NCBI RefSeq assembly: GCF_006385175.1
Contig: NZ_VFIY01000018.1
Span: 186,001-250,000, forward strand
Reading direction: 5' to 3'
From: Emcibacter nanhaiensis
GTDB lineage: Bacteria > Pseudomonadota > Alphaproteobacteria > Sphingomonadales > Emcibacteraceae
DNA length: 64,000 nt
Part shown: piece by piece, positions 33,586 to 41,265 of the stretch
Layout of the letters: every line of letters begins with the position of its first letter
How positions within the stretch are numbered: the first letter of the stretch is position 1
The notes under the pieces: generated by a model
Seen by the model: the letters and a program-made list of their open reading frames with translations, nothing else
The model's database searches: none
Told to the model about the DNA's origin: nothing
Made by a program: the position numbers and the translations under genes

Positions 33586-34719
33586 ATGGCCTATATTCGC
33601 ACTTCACATGTCGGCAGCCTGCCCCGCGGCGAGGAACTGACCCCGCTGCTGATCGCCCGCGACAACGGCAAACCCTATGACGCCAAAGAATTCGACGAAA
33701 AGGTCTCGGCCGCGGTTGACCATGTAGTGCAGAAACAGGTGGAATGCGGCGTCGACATCGTCAGCGACGGCGAAATGGGCAAGATCGGTTATTCCACCTA
33801 TATGATCGAGCGCCTGTCCGGCTTCGGCGGCCATGTGGACCGCAAACCGGCCGCCGATCTCGCCGAACATCCGGGCCTCGCCAAAAAACTGTCCGCCATC
33901 ATGGGCAGCCAGGAATTTGTCCGCGCCTCCTGCGTCGGCAAGGTGGAACTGGTGACGCTGGATCCGCTGTGGGAAGACATCAACCGCTTCAAGGCGGCGC
34001 TCGACAAGCACGCCGGGCCCAAGACCGAGGCCTTCATGAACGCCGCCTCCCCGGGCCTGATCACCGCCTTCCAGGTCAACCAGTTTTATCCGAGCCACGA
34101 GGCTTACCTCGCCGATCTCGCCGACGCCATGCGCGAGGAATATGAAACCATCGTCAATGAGGGCTTCTACCTGCAGCTCGACTGCCCGGACCTGGCCATG
34201 TCGCGCCATACCGGCTACCAGGACCTCTCCGAAGAGGAATTCCTCAAGGTCGCGGCGGCCAATGTGGAGGCGCTCAACGCCGCCACCGCCAATATCCCGC
34301 CGGAAAAGCTGCGCATGCATATCTGCTGGGGCAACTATGAGGGCCCGCACGACCATGACATCGCGCTCGAGAAAATCATCGACATTATCCTGGGGGCCCG
34401 CCCCTCGACCCTGCTGTTCGAGGCCGCCAACCCGCGCCACGAGCATGAATGGAAAGTCTGGGCCGAGGCCAAACTGCCCGAGGACAAGATCCTCGCCCCC
34501 GGCACCATCGATACCTGCTCCAACTATGTGGAGCATCCGGAGCTGATCGCGCAACGGATCGAGCATTTCGCCGGCATCGTCGGCCCGGAACGGGTCATCG
34601 CCTCCACCGACTGCGGCTTCGGCACCTTCGCCGGTTACGGCAAGATCGACCCGGACGTGACCTGGAAGAAGCTCCGTGCGCTGCGCCAGGGTGCGGATAT
34701 CGCGGGGGGACGGTTGTAA
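33586..34719 (+). CDS. MetE-like cobalamin-independent methyltransferase (C-terminal domain type)
   Basis: 377 residues from the ATG at 33586, with GGGAGAG eight bases upstream. It corresponds to the catalytic domain of MetE without the N-terminal duplicate. The zinc site is preserved: HIC in MHICWGNYEGPHD, a glutamate in LLFEAANPRHEHEW, and the cysteine of STDCGFGTF. Such stand-alone proteins transfer methyl or alkyl groups to a thiol, including methionine synthase, coenzyme M transferases and others. It shares a regulatory gap with ligAB, so a role in moving a methyl group from methoxylated aromatics is possible, but methionine synthesis cannot be excluded. Confidence 0.8.
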   Translation: MAYIRTSHVGSLPRGEELTPLLIARDNGKPYDAKEFDEKVSAAVDHVVQKQVECGVDIVSDGEMGKIGYSTYMIERLSGFGGHVDRKPAADLAEHPGLAKKLSAIMGSQEFVRASCVGKVELVTLDPLWEDINRFKAALDKHAGPKTEAFMNAASPGLITAFQVNQFYPSHEAYLADLADAMREEYETIVNEGFYLQLDCPDLAMSRHTGYQDLSEEEFLKVAAANVEALNAATANIPPEKLRMHICWGNYEGPHDHDIALEKIIDIILGARPSTLLFEAANPRHEHEWKVWAEAKLPEDKILAPGTIDTCSNYVEHPELIAQRIEHFAGIVGPERVIASTDCGFGTFAGYGKIDPDVTWKKLRALRQGADIAGGRL

Positions 34720-34746
34720 GTCTTCACGTCGTCCTGATCAGAACAG

Positions 34747-34774
34747 ACGCCATCCTTCGGGGTGGCGTTTTTTT
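34747..34774 (+). terminator. Rho-independent terminator of the MetE-like gene
   Basis: ACGCCATCC and GGGTGGCGT form a stem with one wobble pair around TTCG, followed by a run of seven T. Confidence 0.88.
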
Positions 34775-34831
34775 GTTTCAGCTGCTTCTTTATCCTTAAA
34801 ACGCGAGTATGAATTAAAAACCGGGTAATAC

Positions 34832-35893
34832 TTAATTCGAATTATCTAGTGCTCCTCTAACCATTTGTCTTATCTGGTTTTGAGGTATTGTTCTAATTTT
34901 CGGCATCAATTTCTGAAACTTTTTATTTTGCTCAGATGCGACAAAAAAATCATAACTGCATGCAGCAAAATTTGCATTTAATTGCTCAACGTTAATTTCG
35001 ATTTTTTTTCTGCCGCCGATTAAAAGGCAATCCTTAGAAAGGGGTAGAAAAATTTTCTCAATTTTTTGGCCCGCAAACATCAACGGGATATATCCAGTCT
35101 TAGAGGAATAAGAAACAGATACACAATCAGGTAATATTAAGCCCTGTGAAAGACCTGAAATAGTTTGCCATCTTAATGATTTTAAAAAGTTTACTCGTTG
35201 CTTTGGAACTAGCGTTTTCCCAAGAGCAGTGGTGTGACCTTGGTATGCAGTTTCTTTAGATTTTTCTGTCAACTGTTGAAATACATTTTGAAAGAACACA
35301 GCGTTTTGATCAAAACTTGTCTTGAAGTTAAATTTGGAAAATTCAAATGCATAATTCAAAAAACTTTCTTTATTGATAAAGCCCTTTAGAGTCAGTAAAA
35401 ATTTATTTTCCTCATAAAATTCAAGCAAGATCTTTTCCAATGCTCCTTTAGGAGCTTCTTCATTCAATCCAAGGAATTGTTTAGTTTGATCGAAATCCGA
35501 TAAAACCATAGAACTCTTGTCCACCAATTGCTCAAATGCAGAAGTAAGAGTTTCACGCGTGTGTTTTTGTCTAAAAGCAAGATGTGTTACAACTTCTGCA
35601 GCATCATTTGGTGAAATATCTTCACCAGGTTTTCTTGTAAGAAGACTATTAATTTTTGATGCAAGTTCACTCTCGTATCTCGTTATTTTATCATCTAATG
35701 TTCCATCACTTATATTTCTTTCTGCTGGCCTAGAATAAAAAAACCTTTCCGCGGCGATCCCCTCAGTTGAAGTCGTAAAACACCCTCGTTCAAGTGAATA
35801 GACGACCACTTGAACCTTTTTCTTACGCGCATTCTCAATACCAAAATTTCTTAGAAGTGCTTGCGGTATATAGTGCTGTTTTTTACCTGCCAT
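34832..35893 (-). CDS. DUF4238-family protein in AT-rich cassette
   Basis: 353 residues from the ATG at 35893; the frame upstream to 35944 overlaps the neighbouring gene. The N-terminus AGKKQHYIPQALLRNFG matches the HYIPQxxLRNF start of DUF4238, followed by VVVYSLERG and a helical middle (VVTHLAFRQKHTRETL). The end is basic. The function of DUF4238 is unknown; I see no clear nuclease or ATPase motif. The TGA of the upstream gene is 4 bp before this ATG, so the two are translationally coupled. Base composition is very AT-rich (a 60-base line counted at 34921-34980 has 30% GC, against 62% for a line in the preceding gene), which suggests acquisition from elsewhere. Confidence 0.75.
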   Translation of the reverse strand: MAGKKQHYIPQALLRNFGIENARKKKVQVVVYSLERGCFTTSTEGIAAERFFYSRPAERNISDGTLDDKITRYESELASKINSLLTRKPGEDISPNDAAEVVTHLAFRQKHTRETLTSAFEQLVDKSSMVLSDFDQTKQFLGLNEEAPKGALEKILLEFYEENKFLLTLKGFINKESFLNYAFEFSKFNFKTSFDQNAVFFQNVFQQLTEKSKETAYQGHTTALGKTLVPKQRVNFLKSLRWQTISGLSQGLILPDCVSVSYSSKTGYIPLMFAGQKIEKIFLPLSKDCLLIGGRKKIEINVEQLNANFAACSYDFFVASEQNKKFQKLMPKIRTIPQNQIRQMVRGALDNSN

Positions 35894-35897
35894 ATAA

Positions 35898-36647
35898 TCA
35901 AGCCCAATCGTCACAGTGGGGAGGATTTCGGTCTGTTTTGCCAATTTTCTTGTATATAACAGCGTTGTTGTTTTCTATATCCCAGTCCAATTCAACACGC
36001 TTTTCCATATTGGGAATGTCAAATATAATACCTCTTGGACGATATAATCCAAAGCTTGCCGGATCGTCTGGCCTTCCTAGTAGCAAATTAAATCCAACAC
36101 CGGCGATCTTGAATTTACAACACAAAATTTCATTGGTCTCAGGATTGACCAATGTTTCAAGATAAAGCTCTGTTGAAAAAATTTGTGAGCCTAATTGCAC
36201 AGGAAGATACAACCCCCAACCCTCTGGCCACTGTCCGCCAACAAGAATTTTTTTCCATTCTTTGGCAACAACACCATTCCCTATCTTCGGACCAGCGATA
36301 AGACCGCAAACGACTTTAAGCAACCACCGTTCAACCAATCTGCCATCGATAAGGGTGGCTGCTTGTACCGTGCTTGGTGATTTATCAATATTATCCAGCG
36401 TTGAAAAAAGCTTTCCGGCAACAGAATCCATTTCACTTAAAGATGAATTGTGTCTCTCGCAGAGTATTTTTGATTGAAGTGATGCTATTCCAATTTTTTG
36501 CAGGCTATTCTGCGGTTGCCATGGCAAACCACCGATTACCATTCCTTCATTTACATTTATATTCTGAAGCACCACATTAGAAATGTAATGTTCACGCGTA
36601 ATCTTGCCACCGCACTCACCAAATCCATTTAAGAAACACTTGCTCAT
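35898..36647 (-). CDS. HNH-like putative nuclease, partner of the DUF4238 protein
   Basis: 249 residues. The arrangement Cys4, Cys12, Glu19-His20 (TREHYIS), then Cys63 with His66-Asn67 (LCERHNSSLSEMD) follows the spacing of HNH/Zn-finger endonuclease-like folds: an EH motif early and CxxHN some 40 residues later. The rest is a mixed region with two tryptophan-rich loops and FDIPNMEKRVELDWD near the end, which I do not recognise. It lies just upstream of, and coupled to, the DUF4238 gene, in the same AT-rich block, about 240 bp from tRNA-Val. A nuclease-like effector or toxin with a partner is conceivable, but the catalytic assignment is only by pattern. Confidence 0.6.
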   Translation of the reverse strand: MSKCFLNGFGECGGKITREHYISNVVLQNINVNEGMVIGGLPWQPQNSLQKIGIASLQSKILCERHNSSLSEMDSVAGKLFSTLDNIDKSPSTVQAATLIDGRLVERWLLKVVCGLIAGPKIGNGVVAKEWKKILVGGQWPEGWGLYLPVQLGSQIFSTELYLETLVNPETNEILCCKFKIAGVGFNLLLGRPDDPASFGLYRPRGIIFDIPNMEKRVELDWDIENNNAVIYKKIGKTDRNPPHCDDWA

Positions 36648-36835
36648 CGAAGTCTCACGAATTGCAAAATCATTTTAGTTCTGACTCTTGAAGTATGGAT
36701 CCTATTTTCACAGCATAAAAACTTTTCTGATTGTTCAACAACCGTGCAATAAGGTCAAATAGAAGTTTGACACGGTATACGTGTTTAAAAGTGCGAGATA
36801 AGTGGAAACGCTGAGCAAGACCCAAACATTTCTGT

Positions 36836-36855
36836 ATTCCCGTGTTCACGGGAAT
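36836..36855. repeat. REP-like palindromic element
   Basis: ATTCCCGTG / CACGGGAAT, 9 bp arms around TT, followed by GACG. Such CGGGAATGAC-type palindromes are dispersed through many proteobacterial genomes; only one copy is seen here. It is in the 237 bp between the HNH-like gene and tRNA-Val, which otherwise shows no coding frame I would accept. Confidence 0.5.
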
Positions 36856-36884
36856 GACGACGGAGAAGATGTAAGAAGAGAAAA

Positions 36885-36959
<75 letters not shown>

Positions 36960-37138
36960 CTCCCGGGCAAATGCCGGAATGTGAAAGCGATTTATACTGA
37001 TTTCCCGCGCCAACGCAAGCCCAAAGATGAGCTTTTTTGCCCCGCCGCGGTCCCCTGCCCGATTTCTGCCTTTACTCTCGTTCATGCTGGAGTAACAATA
37101 AATCTGCCAGGATTGGCCATCACGACAGGGGACCCGTT

Positions 37139-37729
37139 ATGAAACATGCTGCACGACTGTTTATCCTGATCATTGGCGTTGCCACGCTGGCCGGCTGTGC
37201 CGGCGGCTACAAAAGCGACGTCACCCGCTTTCACACCCTGCCGCGCCCCATGGGCGAGAGCATCGAGGTGATGGCGACCCAGGCCCAGCTTCAGGCGTCG
37301 CTGGAATTCGGCCAGTATGCGGAAATGATCGGCGCCCGGCTCGGCACCGTCGGCTACACCCCGCCGGTCCAGGGCCAGGCCAGCCCGCTGATCGCCTATA
37401 TCAATTACGGCATGCAGCCGGTCGCGGGCGTGCAGGTTGAGCAGGGTTCCTCCGCCTCCATCGGCATGGGCACCGGCAGCCGCCACACCAGCTTCGGGCT
37501 CGGTTTCTCTTTCCCCATCGGCGAGAGCAAGCCGCGCCAGGATTATGTCTATATCCTGACCCTGGATATCGTGCGCCGGGCCGACAATGTGCGGCTCTAT
37601 GAGGGCCGCAGCACCATCCGCGCCACCGGCAAGGCCATGAACGAGATGATGCCGCTGCTGGTCGATGCGCTGTTTGCCGACTTCCCGGGCCAGAGCGGCA
37701 CCGCGACCCGGGTCAAGGTCGGCAACTAG
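37139..37729 (+). CDS. DUF4136-type lipoprotein (copy 1)
   Basis: 196 residues from the ATG at 37139, with AGGGGA seven bases upstream. A lipoprotein signal ends in LAGC (Cys near residue 20). The mature region has VTRFHTLPRPMGES, GYTPPVQGQASPLIAYINYG, and TLDIVRRADNVRLYEGRSTI followed by MPLLVDALFADFPGQSG. This resembles DUF4136 envelope lipoproteins. Role unknown. The gene at 37804 is a paralogue sharing the RFHxLP, YADMIG-type and DFPGQSG segments. Confidence 0.78.
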   Translation: MKHAARLFILIIGVATLAGCAGGYKSDVTRFHTLPRPMGESIEVMATQAQLQASLEFGQYAEMIGARLGTVGYTPPVQGQASPLIAYINYGMQPVAGVQVEQGSSASIGMGTGSRHTSFGLGFSFPIGESKPRQDYVYILTLDIVRRADNVRLYEGRSTIRATGKAMNEMMPLLVDALFADFPGQSGTATRVKVGN

Positions 37730-37803
37730 ACCATCGCTGTTCATAACAGGTTCAGGCGGGCCTCCGTATCCTGCGCTTCACCGTCAGTATAAGGAGTGAC
37801 CGG

Positions 37804-38409
37804 ATGTTTCCCAGGCCTGCCCGTTTTCTAGTCTTGCTGTTTCCCCTGTTGCTGGCCCTGTTGTTCTCTGGCTGCGCCAGCACGGTCAGCCCGCGGGTCA
37901 GCCGTTTTCACCAGCTGCCGCCGGCCGCGAACCAGACCATCACCGTCGAACCCCGCGATCCGGCGCTCGCCAACAGCCTGGAATTCAGCAATTATGCCGA
38001 CATGATCGGCCAGAAGCTCACCGAAACCGGCTATCTGCCGCCCGCCACCAGCAAAAGCGACCTCAGGGCCTGGGTCCATTACAGCGTCCGGCACCTGAGC
38101 AAAATCGAGGAAGAGGTCAAGCCGGTCAGCGGCCATGTCACCGTCGGCGGCGGCAACCGCGGCACCTATACCGACGTGGGCATCAATGTGAACCTGGGCG
38201 ACCGCAAGAGAACCGAGACCGACAGCGTGTTCAGCCTGCGCCTGGAGATCGAACGGACCAGCGACGGCCTGCGCCTCTATGAAGGCACCTCGAGCCTGCG
38301 CGCCAAAAACAAGACCCTGAACCAGGTCATGCCCTGGCTGGTCGACGCCCTGTTCACCGACTTCCCGGGCCAGAGCGGCAGCAGCGGCAAGGTCAGGGTG
38401 GAAAAGTAG
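37804..38409 (+). CDS. DUF4136-type lipoprotein (copy 2)
   Basis: 201 residues with signal peptide and lipobox FSGC (Cys near residue 24). VSRFHQLPPAANQTITVEPR, ANSLEFSNYADMIGQKL and the end MPWLVDALFTDFPGQSGSSG run parallel to the preceding lipoprotein, 74 bp upstream. Both should be anchored in the envelope. A recent tandem duplication followed by divergence is the simplest reading. Function unknown. Confidence 0.78.
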   Translation: MFPRPARFLVLLFPLLLALLFSGCASTVSPRVSRFHQLPPAANQTITVEPRDPALANSLEFSNYADMIGQKLTETGYLPPATSKSDLRAWVHYSVRHLSKIEEEVKPVSGHVTVGGGNRGTYTDVGINVNLGDRKRTETDSVFSLRLEIERTSDGLRLYEGTSSLRAKNKTLNQVMPWLVDALFTDFPGQSGSSGKVRVEK

Positions 38410-38594
38410 CGCCCGCTAATTTTATTGACAAACGGCGGAAAAGCGGGGTATACAGCGCTCAAGGCGCAGGAGGCCTGCCGCTCACGCCCAAAGGGTATGG
38501 TGAACTCCTGATTATCCTGACAAGGTTCCATTTTACGGACCCTGCAGCAAAGTGAGCCCTGTAGATGAGTGTCCATAACGAAATGGAGACCATG

Positions 38595-39023
38595 ATGAAT
38601 ATCCCTTCTACGGACGCCCTGAAAAAGCAGGCGTCCCGCCTTCGCGACCATCTGGCCGGAAAGAACATCGACATCAGCCATGCCGACGCGCTGGAGGCTG
38701 TGGCCAAGCAATATGGCTGCCGCAACTGGAATGTGCTCAACGCCATGGCCAAACGGGAAAAACCCAAAGACTGGCCGAAAATCGGCGACAAGGTCCAGGG
38801 CAACTATCTCGGCAATCCGTTCAGCGGCCAGATCATCAAGCAGAATATCTGCGAGCTGCCCAATGCCCGCACCTATGCCGTCCGCTTTGACGAGCCGGTG
38901 GATGTGGTCAAGTCGGAGCATTTCTCAAGCCTGCGCCAGCAGGTCAATATGACCCTGAACAAGGACGGCCACAGCATCGACCACAAGGGCCGGCCCGACC
39001 AGATCGCGGAAATTTTCGGCTAG
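38595..39023 (+). CDS. Glyoxalase-superfamily-related small protein
   Basis: 142 residues from the ATG at 38595, which has GGAG six bases upstream; starts at 38565 or 38592 are alternatives. The N-terminus STDALKKQASRLRDHLAGKN, followed by SHADALEAVAKQYGCRNWNV, is the helical region seen in proteins annotated glyoxalase-related (the domain named Glyoxalase_8). The rest (PKIGDKVQGNYLGNPFSGQI) looks like a small beta-barrel. The vicinal-oxygen-chelate fold itself is not evident. Function unknown. A terminator follows. Confidence 0.65.
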   Translation: MNIPSTDALKKQASRLRDHLAGKNIDISHADALEAVAKQYGCRNWNVLNAMAKREKPKDWPKIGDKVQGNYLGNPFSGQIIKQNICELPNARTYAVRFDEPVDVVKSEHFSSLRQQVNMTLNKDGHSIDHKGRPDQIAEIFG

Positions 39024-39032
39024 AGCTTATGA

Positions 39033-39068
39033 GGGGAAGACCGGGCGACCGGCCTTCCCTGATTTTTT
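39033..39068. terminator. Terminator between the glyoxalase-related and O-methyltransferase genes
   Basis: GGGAAG and CTTCCC, then CCGG and CCGG, form a stem with one internal mismatch around GCGA, followed by a run of six T (39063-39068). It lies between converging genes. Confidence 0.78.
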
Positions 39069-40068
39069 ATGCCGGGACGGCGCCGAGGATGGTCATGTTC
39101 GGCGGCGCCGGGGTGGCGCTGTCGAGCCGGAAGCCGCTTTCTGCCAGCAGGCTTTCATATTCGCTGCGGGTGCGTTCCCGGCCGCCGGTCATGGCCATCA
39201 TGTTATAGTCCAGCAGCCAGCCGGCATGGGGCGAGAGGTCATCGGGCAGCACCATCTCCATGATATACAGGGCGCTGTCCGGCTTCATCGCCGCACGGAT
39301 ATTTTTCAGGATGGCCACGGACTGGGCGTCGGTCCAGTCATGCAGGATGAACTTGAGGAAATAAAGATCGCCGTCCCCGGGCACCTCATCGAAAAAGTTG
39401 CCGCCCACCGCCTCAAGGCGCGGGGTGTCCGCAAGCGCCGCCCGGGCCCGGCCCGCCACATCGGGCAGGTCAAAGACAATGCCGCTGGCGTCGGGATAGC
39501 GGGGCAGGATTTTTGACAACAGCGTGCCCATGCTGCCGCCGATATCCACCGCCAGTTTGAAGGGCGGGAAATCAAAGGCGGCGATGGTCTCATCGATCGG
39601 CCCGGTAAAGTCGCTCATGGCCTGGGCAAACAAGGCGCCCCGGTCCGGGTTCTGGGTGTAAAACTCAAAGCACGGCATGTCGAAATGCGCTTCGAACCCG
39701 GTGGCGGGCGAGGACAATGCTGACCCGATCCGGCCGAACGCCTCATAATGTTCTCCGCCGAACACCGAGTCGATGAAGGCGCGCAGGCTGTGCGGGCTGT
39801 CAGAGCGCAGCACCGCACTCGCCGGGGTGGCGGCAAAGCTGCCGTCCGCCAACGCCCGGAAGATGCCGAATGCCGTCACGATCCGCATCAGCCGGAGCAG
39901 GCGGTCCGGCTGCAGGCCGGTCTGTTCCGCCAGCTCCTCTACCGTGATTCCGTCCTCTTCCACATGATCGGCGATCCTGAAATGAGCGACGGCCCAGACC
40001 GCGCGCGACATCCACAGCCCGGACGCCATCTGCAGGACCATATCAGCCGGATTCATTCCCTGTTCCAT
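39067..40068 (-). CDS. SAM-dependent O-methyltransferase, COMT/ASMT-like (copy 1)
   Basis: 333 residues. An N-terminal winged-helix dimerisation region (RIADHVEEDGITVEELAEQT, DRLLRLMRIVTAFGIF) precedes the Rossmann domain: SAM motif AVDIGGSMGTLL, then IVFDLPDVA, and FILHDWTDAQSVAILKN with the catalytic-base histidine, followed by TGGRERTRSEYESLL. This is the plant-type O-methyltransferase family, which methylates hydroxyls of small aromatic or polyketide compounds. A close paralogue lies upstream at 40192-41205. Substrate unknown. Confidence 0.87.
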   Translation of the reverse strand: MEQGMNPADMVLQMASGLWMSRAVWAVAHFRIADHVEEDGITVEELAEQTGLQPDRLLRLMRIVTAFGIFRALADGSFAATPASAVLRSDSPHSLRAFIDSVFGGEHYEAFGRIGSALSSPATGFEAHFDMPCFEFYTQNPDRGALFAQAMSDFTGPIDETIAAFDFPPFKLAVDIGGSMGTLLSKILPRYPDASGIVFDLPDVAGRARAALADTPRLEAVGGNFFDEVPGDGDLYFLKFILHDWTDAQSVAILKNIRAAMKPDSALYIMEMVLPDDLSPHAGWLLDYNMMAMTGGRERTRSEYESLLAESGFRLDSATPAPPNMTILGAVPA

Positions 40069-40191
40069 TGAAATTCCCCATCAAAATTATCGTTGCTGCG
40101 GGGCATATACCCTTGAGGAATTATACAGGCAATCCGGATTTTACGCCAGAGCGCCCAAACGGCTGAATTATGCGACAAGCTGATGTGCAAA

Positions 40192-41205
40192 CTATTCCGG
40201 CACCGCCTCCAGGAGGCTGAAACTGGTCGGCGCCAGGACAGTGTCCCGCTTGAGACGGAACCCGCCCTGTTCGAGCAGGCTTTCATATTCGCCGCGGTTG
40301 CGTTCCCGCCCGCCGGTCAGCGCCATCATGTTAAAGTCGGCCATCCAGCCCGGATGGGGCGAGAAATCCTCCGGCACCAGGATCTCGATAATGCACACCG
40401 TGCCGCCGGGATTGATCGCCGTGTGGATGTTTTTCAGGATCTCGACACACTGGTCATCGTTCCAGTCGTGCAGGATCATTTTCAACAGATAGAGATCGCC
40501 GCCCGCCGGCACCGCCTCAAAGAAGTTGCCGCCAATGCCGCTGAGCCGCGCCGCGCCGCCCTCTGCCGCCCAGGCCGCCCCGGCCCGTTCCACCACGTCA
40601 GGCAGGTCAAACACAATGCCCCGGGCGTCCCGGTAACGGGCCAGGATCAGGTTCAGCAGCGTGCCCATGCTGCCGCCGATATCGATGGCGGTGTCGAATT
40701 TGGGGAAGTCATAGGCGGAGATCGAGGCGTCGATGGGAAAGGTAAAGTCGCTCATGGCCTGGGCGAACAGGGCGCCGGCCCCGGGATGGGCGGTATAATA
40801 GTCGAAGCTGAGCATGCCGTGCCGCGCCTCAAACGCCGTGGTTGGCTCCCGGAGCGCCGCATCGATCGAGCCCAGGGCTTCGTAATGTTCATTGCCGATG
40901 ATGGACTCGATCCAGGCCCGGACCGACTTTTCACTGTCCGAGCGCAGCATCTGCGACACCGGGGTGGAGACGACCAGGTCTCCCGGCAGCACCCGGAACA
41001 TGCCGAAAGTGACCAGCACATGCATCAGGCGCTTGAGCCGGTCCGGCAGGATGCCGGTCTTCTCTGCCAAGTCGTCAAGGCCGATGCCCTGGTCGGTGAC
41101 ATGGTCGGCGATTTTGAAGTGAGCTGTCGCCCACAGCGCCCGCGACGCCAGCAGGCCGGTGGCCATCTGCAGGATGGAGCCCAGCGGATTTGTCTCTTCT
41201 CCCAT
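40192..41205 (-). CDS. SAM-dependent O-methyltransferase, COMT/ASMT-like (copy 2)
   Basis: 337 residues from the ATG at 41205 with GGGAGAG upstream. It parallels the neighbouring methyltransferase through the whole length: winged-helix start (KIADHVTDQGIGLDDLAEKT), AIDIGGSMGTLLNLIL for SAM, MILHDWNDDQCVEILKN with the candidate base histidine, and TGGRERNRGEYESLL. Both copies have Ser in place of the third Gly of the usual DxGGGxG. A tandem duplication is the simplest origin. It is separated from copy 1 by 123 bp and from prfC by about 60 bp. Confidence 0.87.
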   Translation of the reverse strand: MGEETNPLGSILQMATGLLASRALWATAHFKIADHVTDQGIGLDDLAEKTGILPDRLKRLMHVLVTFGMFRVLPGDLVVSTPVSQMLRSDSEKSVRAWIESIIGNEHYEALGSIDAALREPTTAFEARHGMLSFDYYTAHPGAGALFAQAMSDFTFPIDASISAYDFPKFDTAIDIGGSMGTLLNLILARYRDARGIVFDLPDVVERAGAAWAAEGGAARLSGIGGNFFEAVPAGGDLYLLKMILHDWNDDQCVEILKNIHTAINPGGTVCIIEILVPEDFSPHPGWMADFNMMALTGGRERNRGEYESLLEQGGFRLKRDTVLAPTSFSLLEAVPE

Positions 41206-41265
41206 CGACACTCTCCCATATTTGTCAGTAACACATACTATGACACAAATATGAGGGGGCGACAA

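Noticed and set aside
34720-34831. Search for an attachment-site repeat of the tRNA-Val 3' end at the far side of the AT-rich cassette
   Set aside because: I compared the tRNA 3' end by eye with 34720-34831 and saw no matching repeat, and no integrase gene is present; so I do not claim an integrated element with defined ends.
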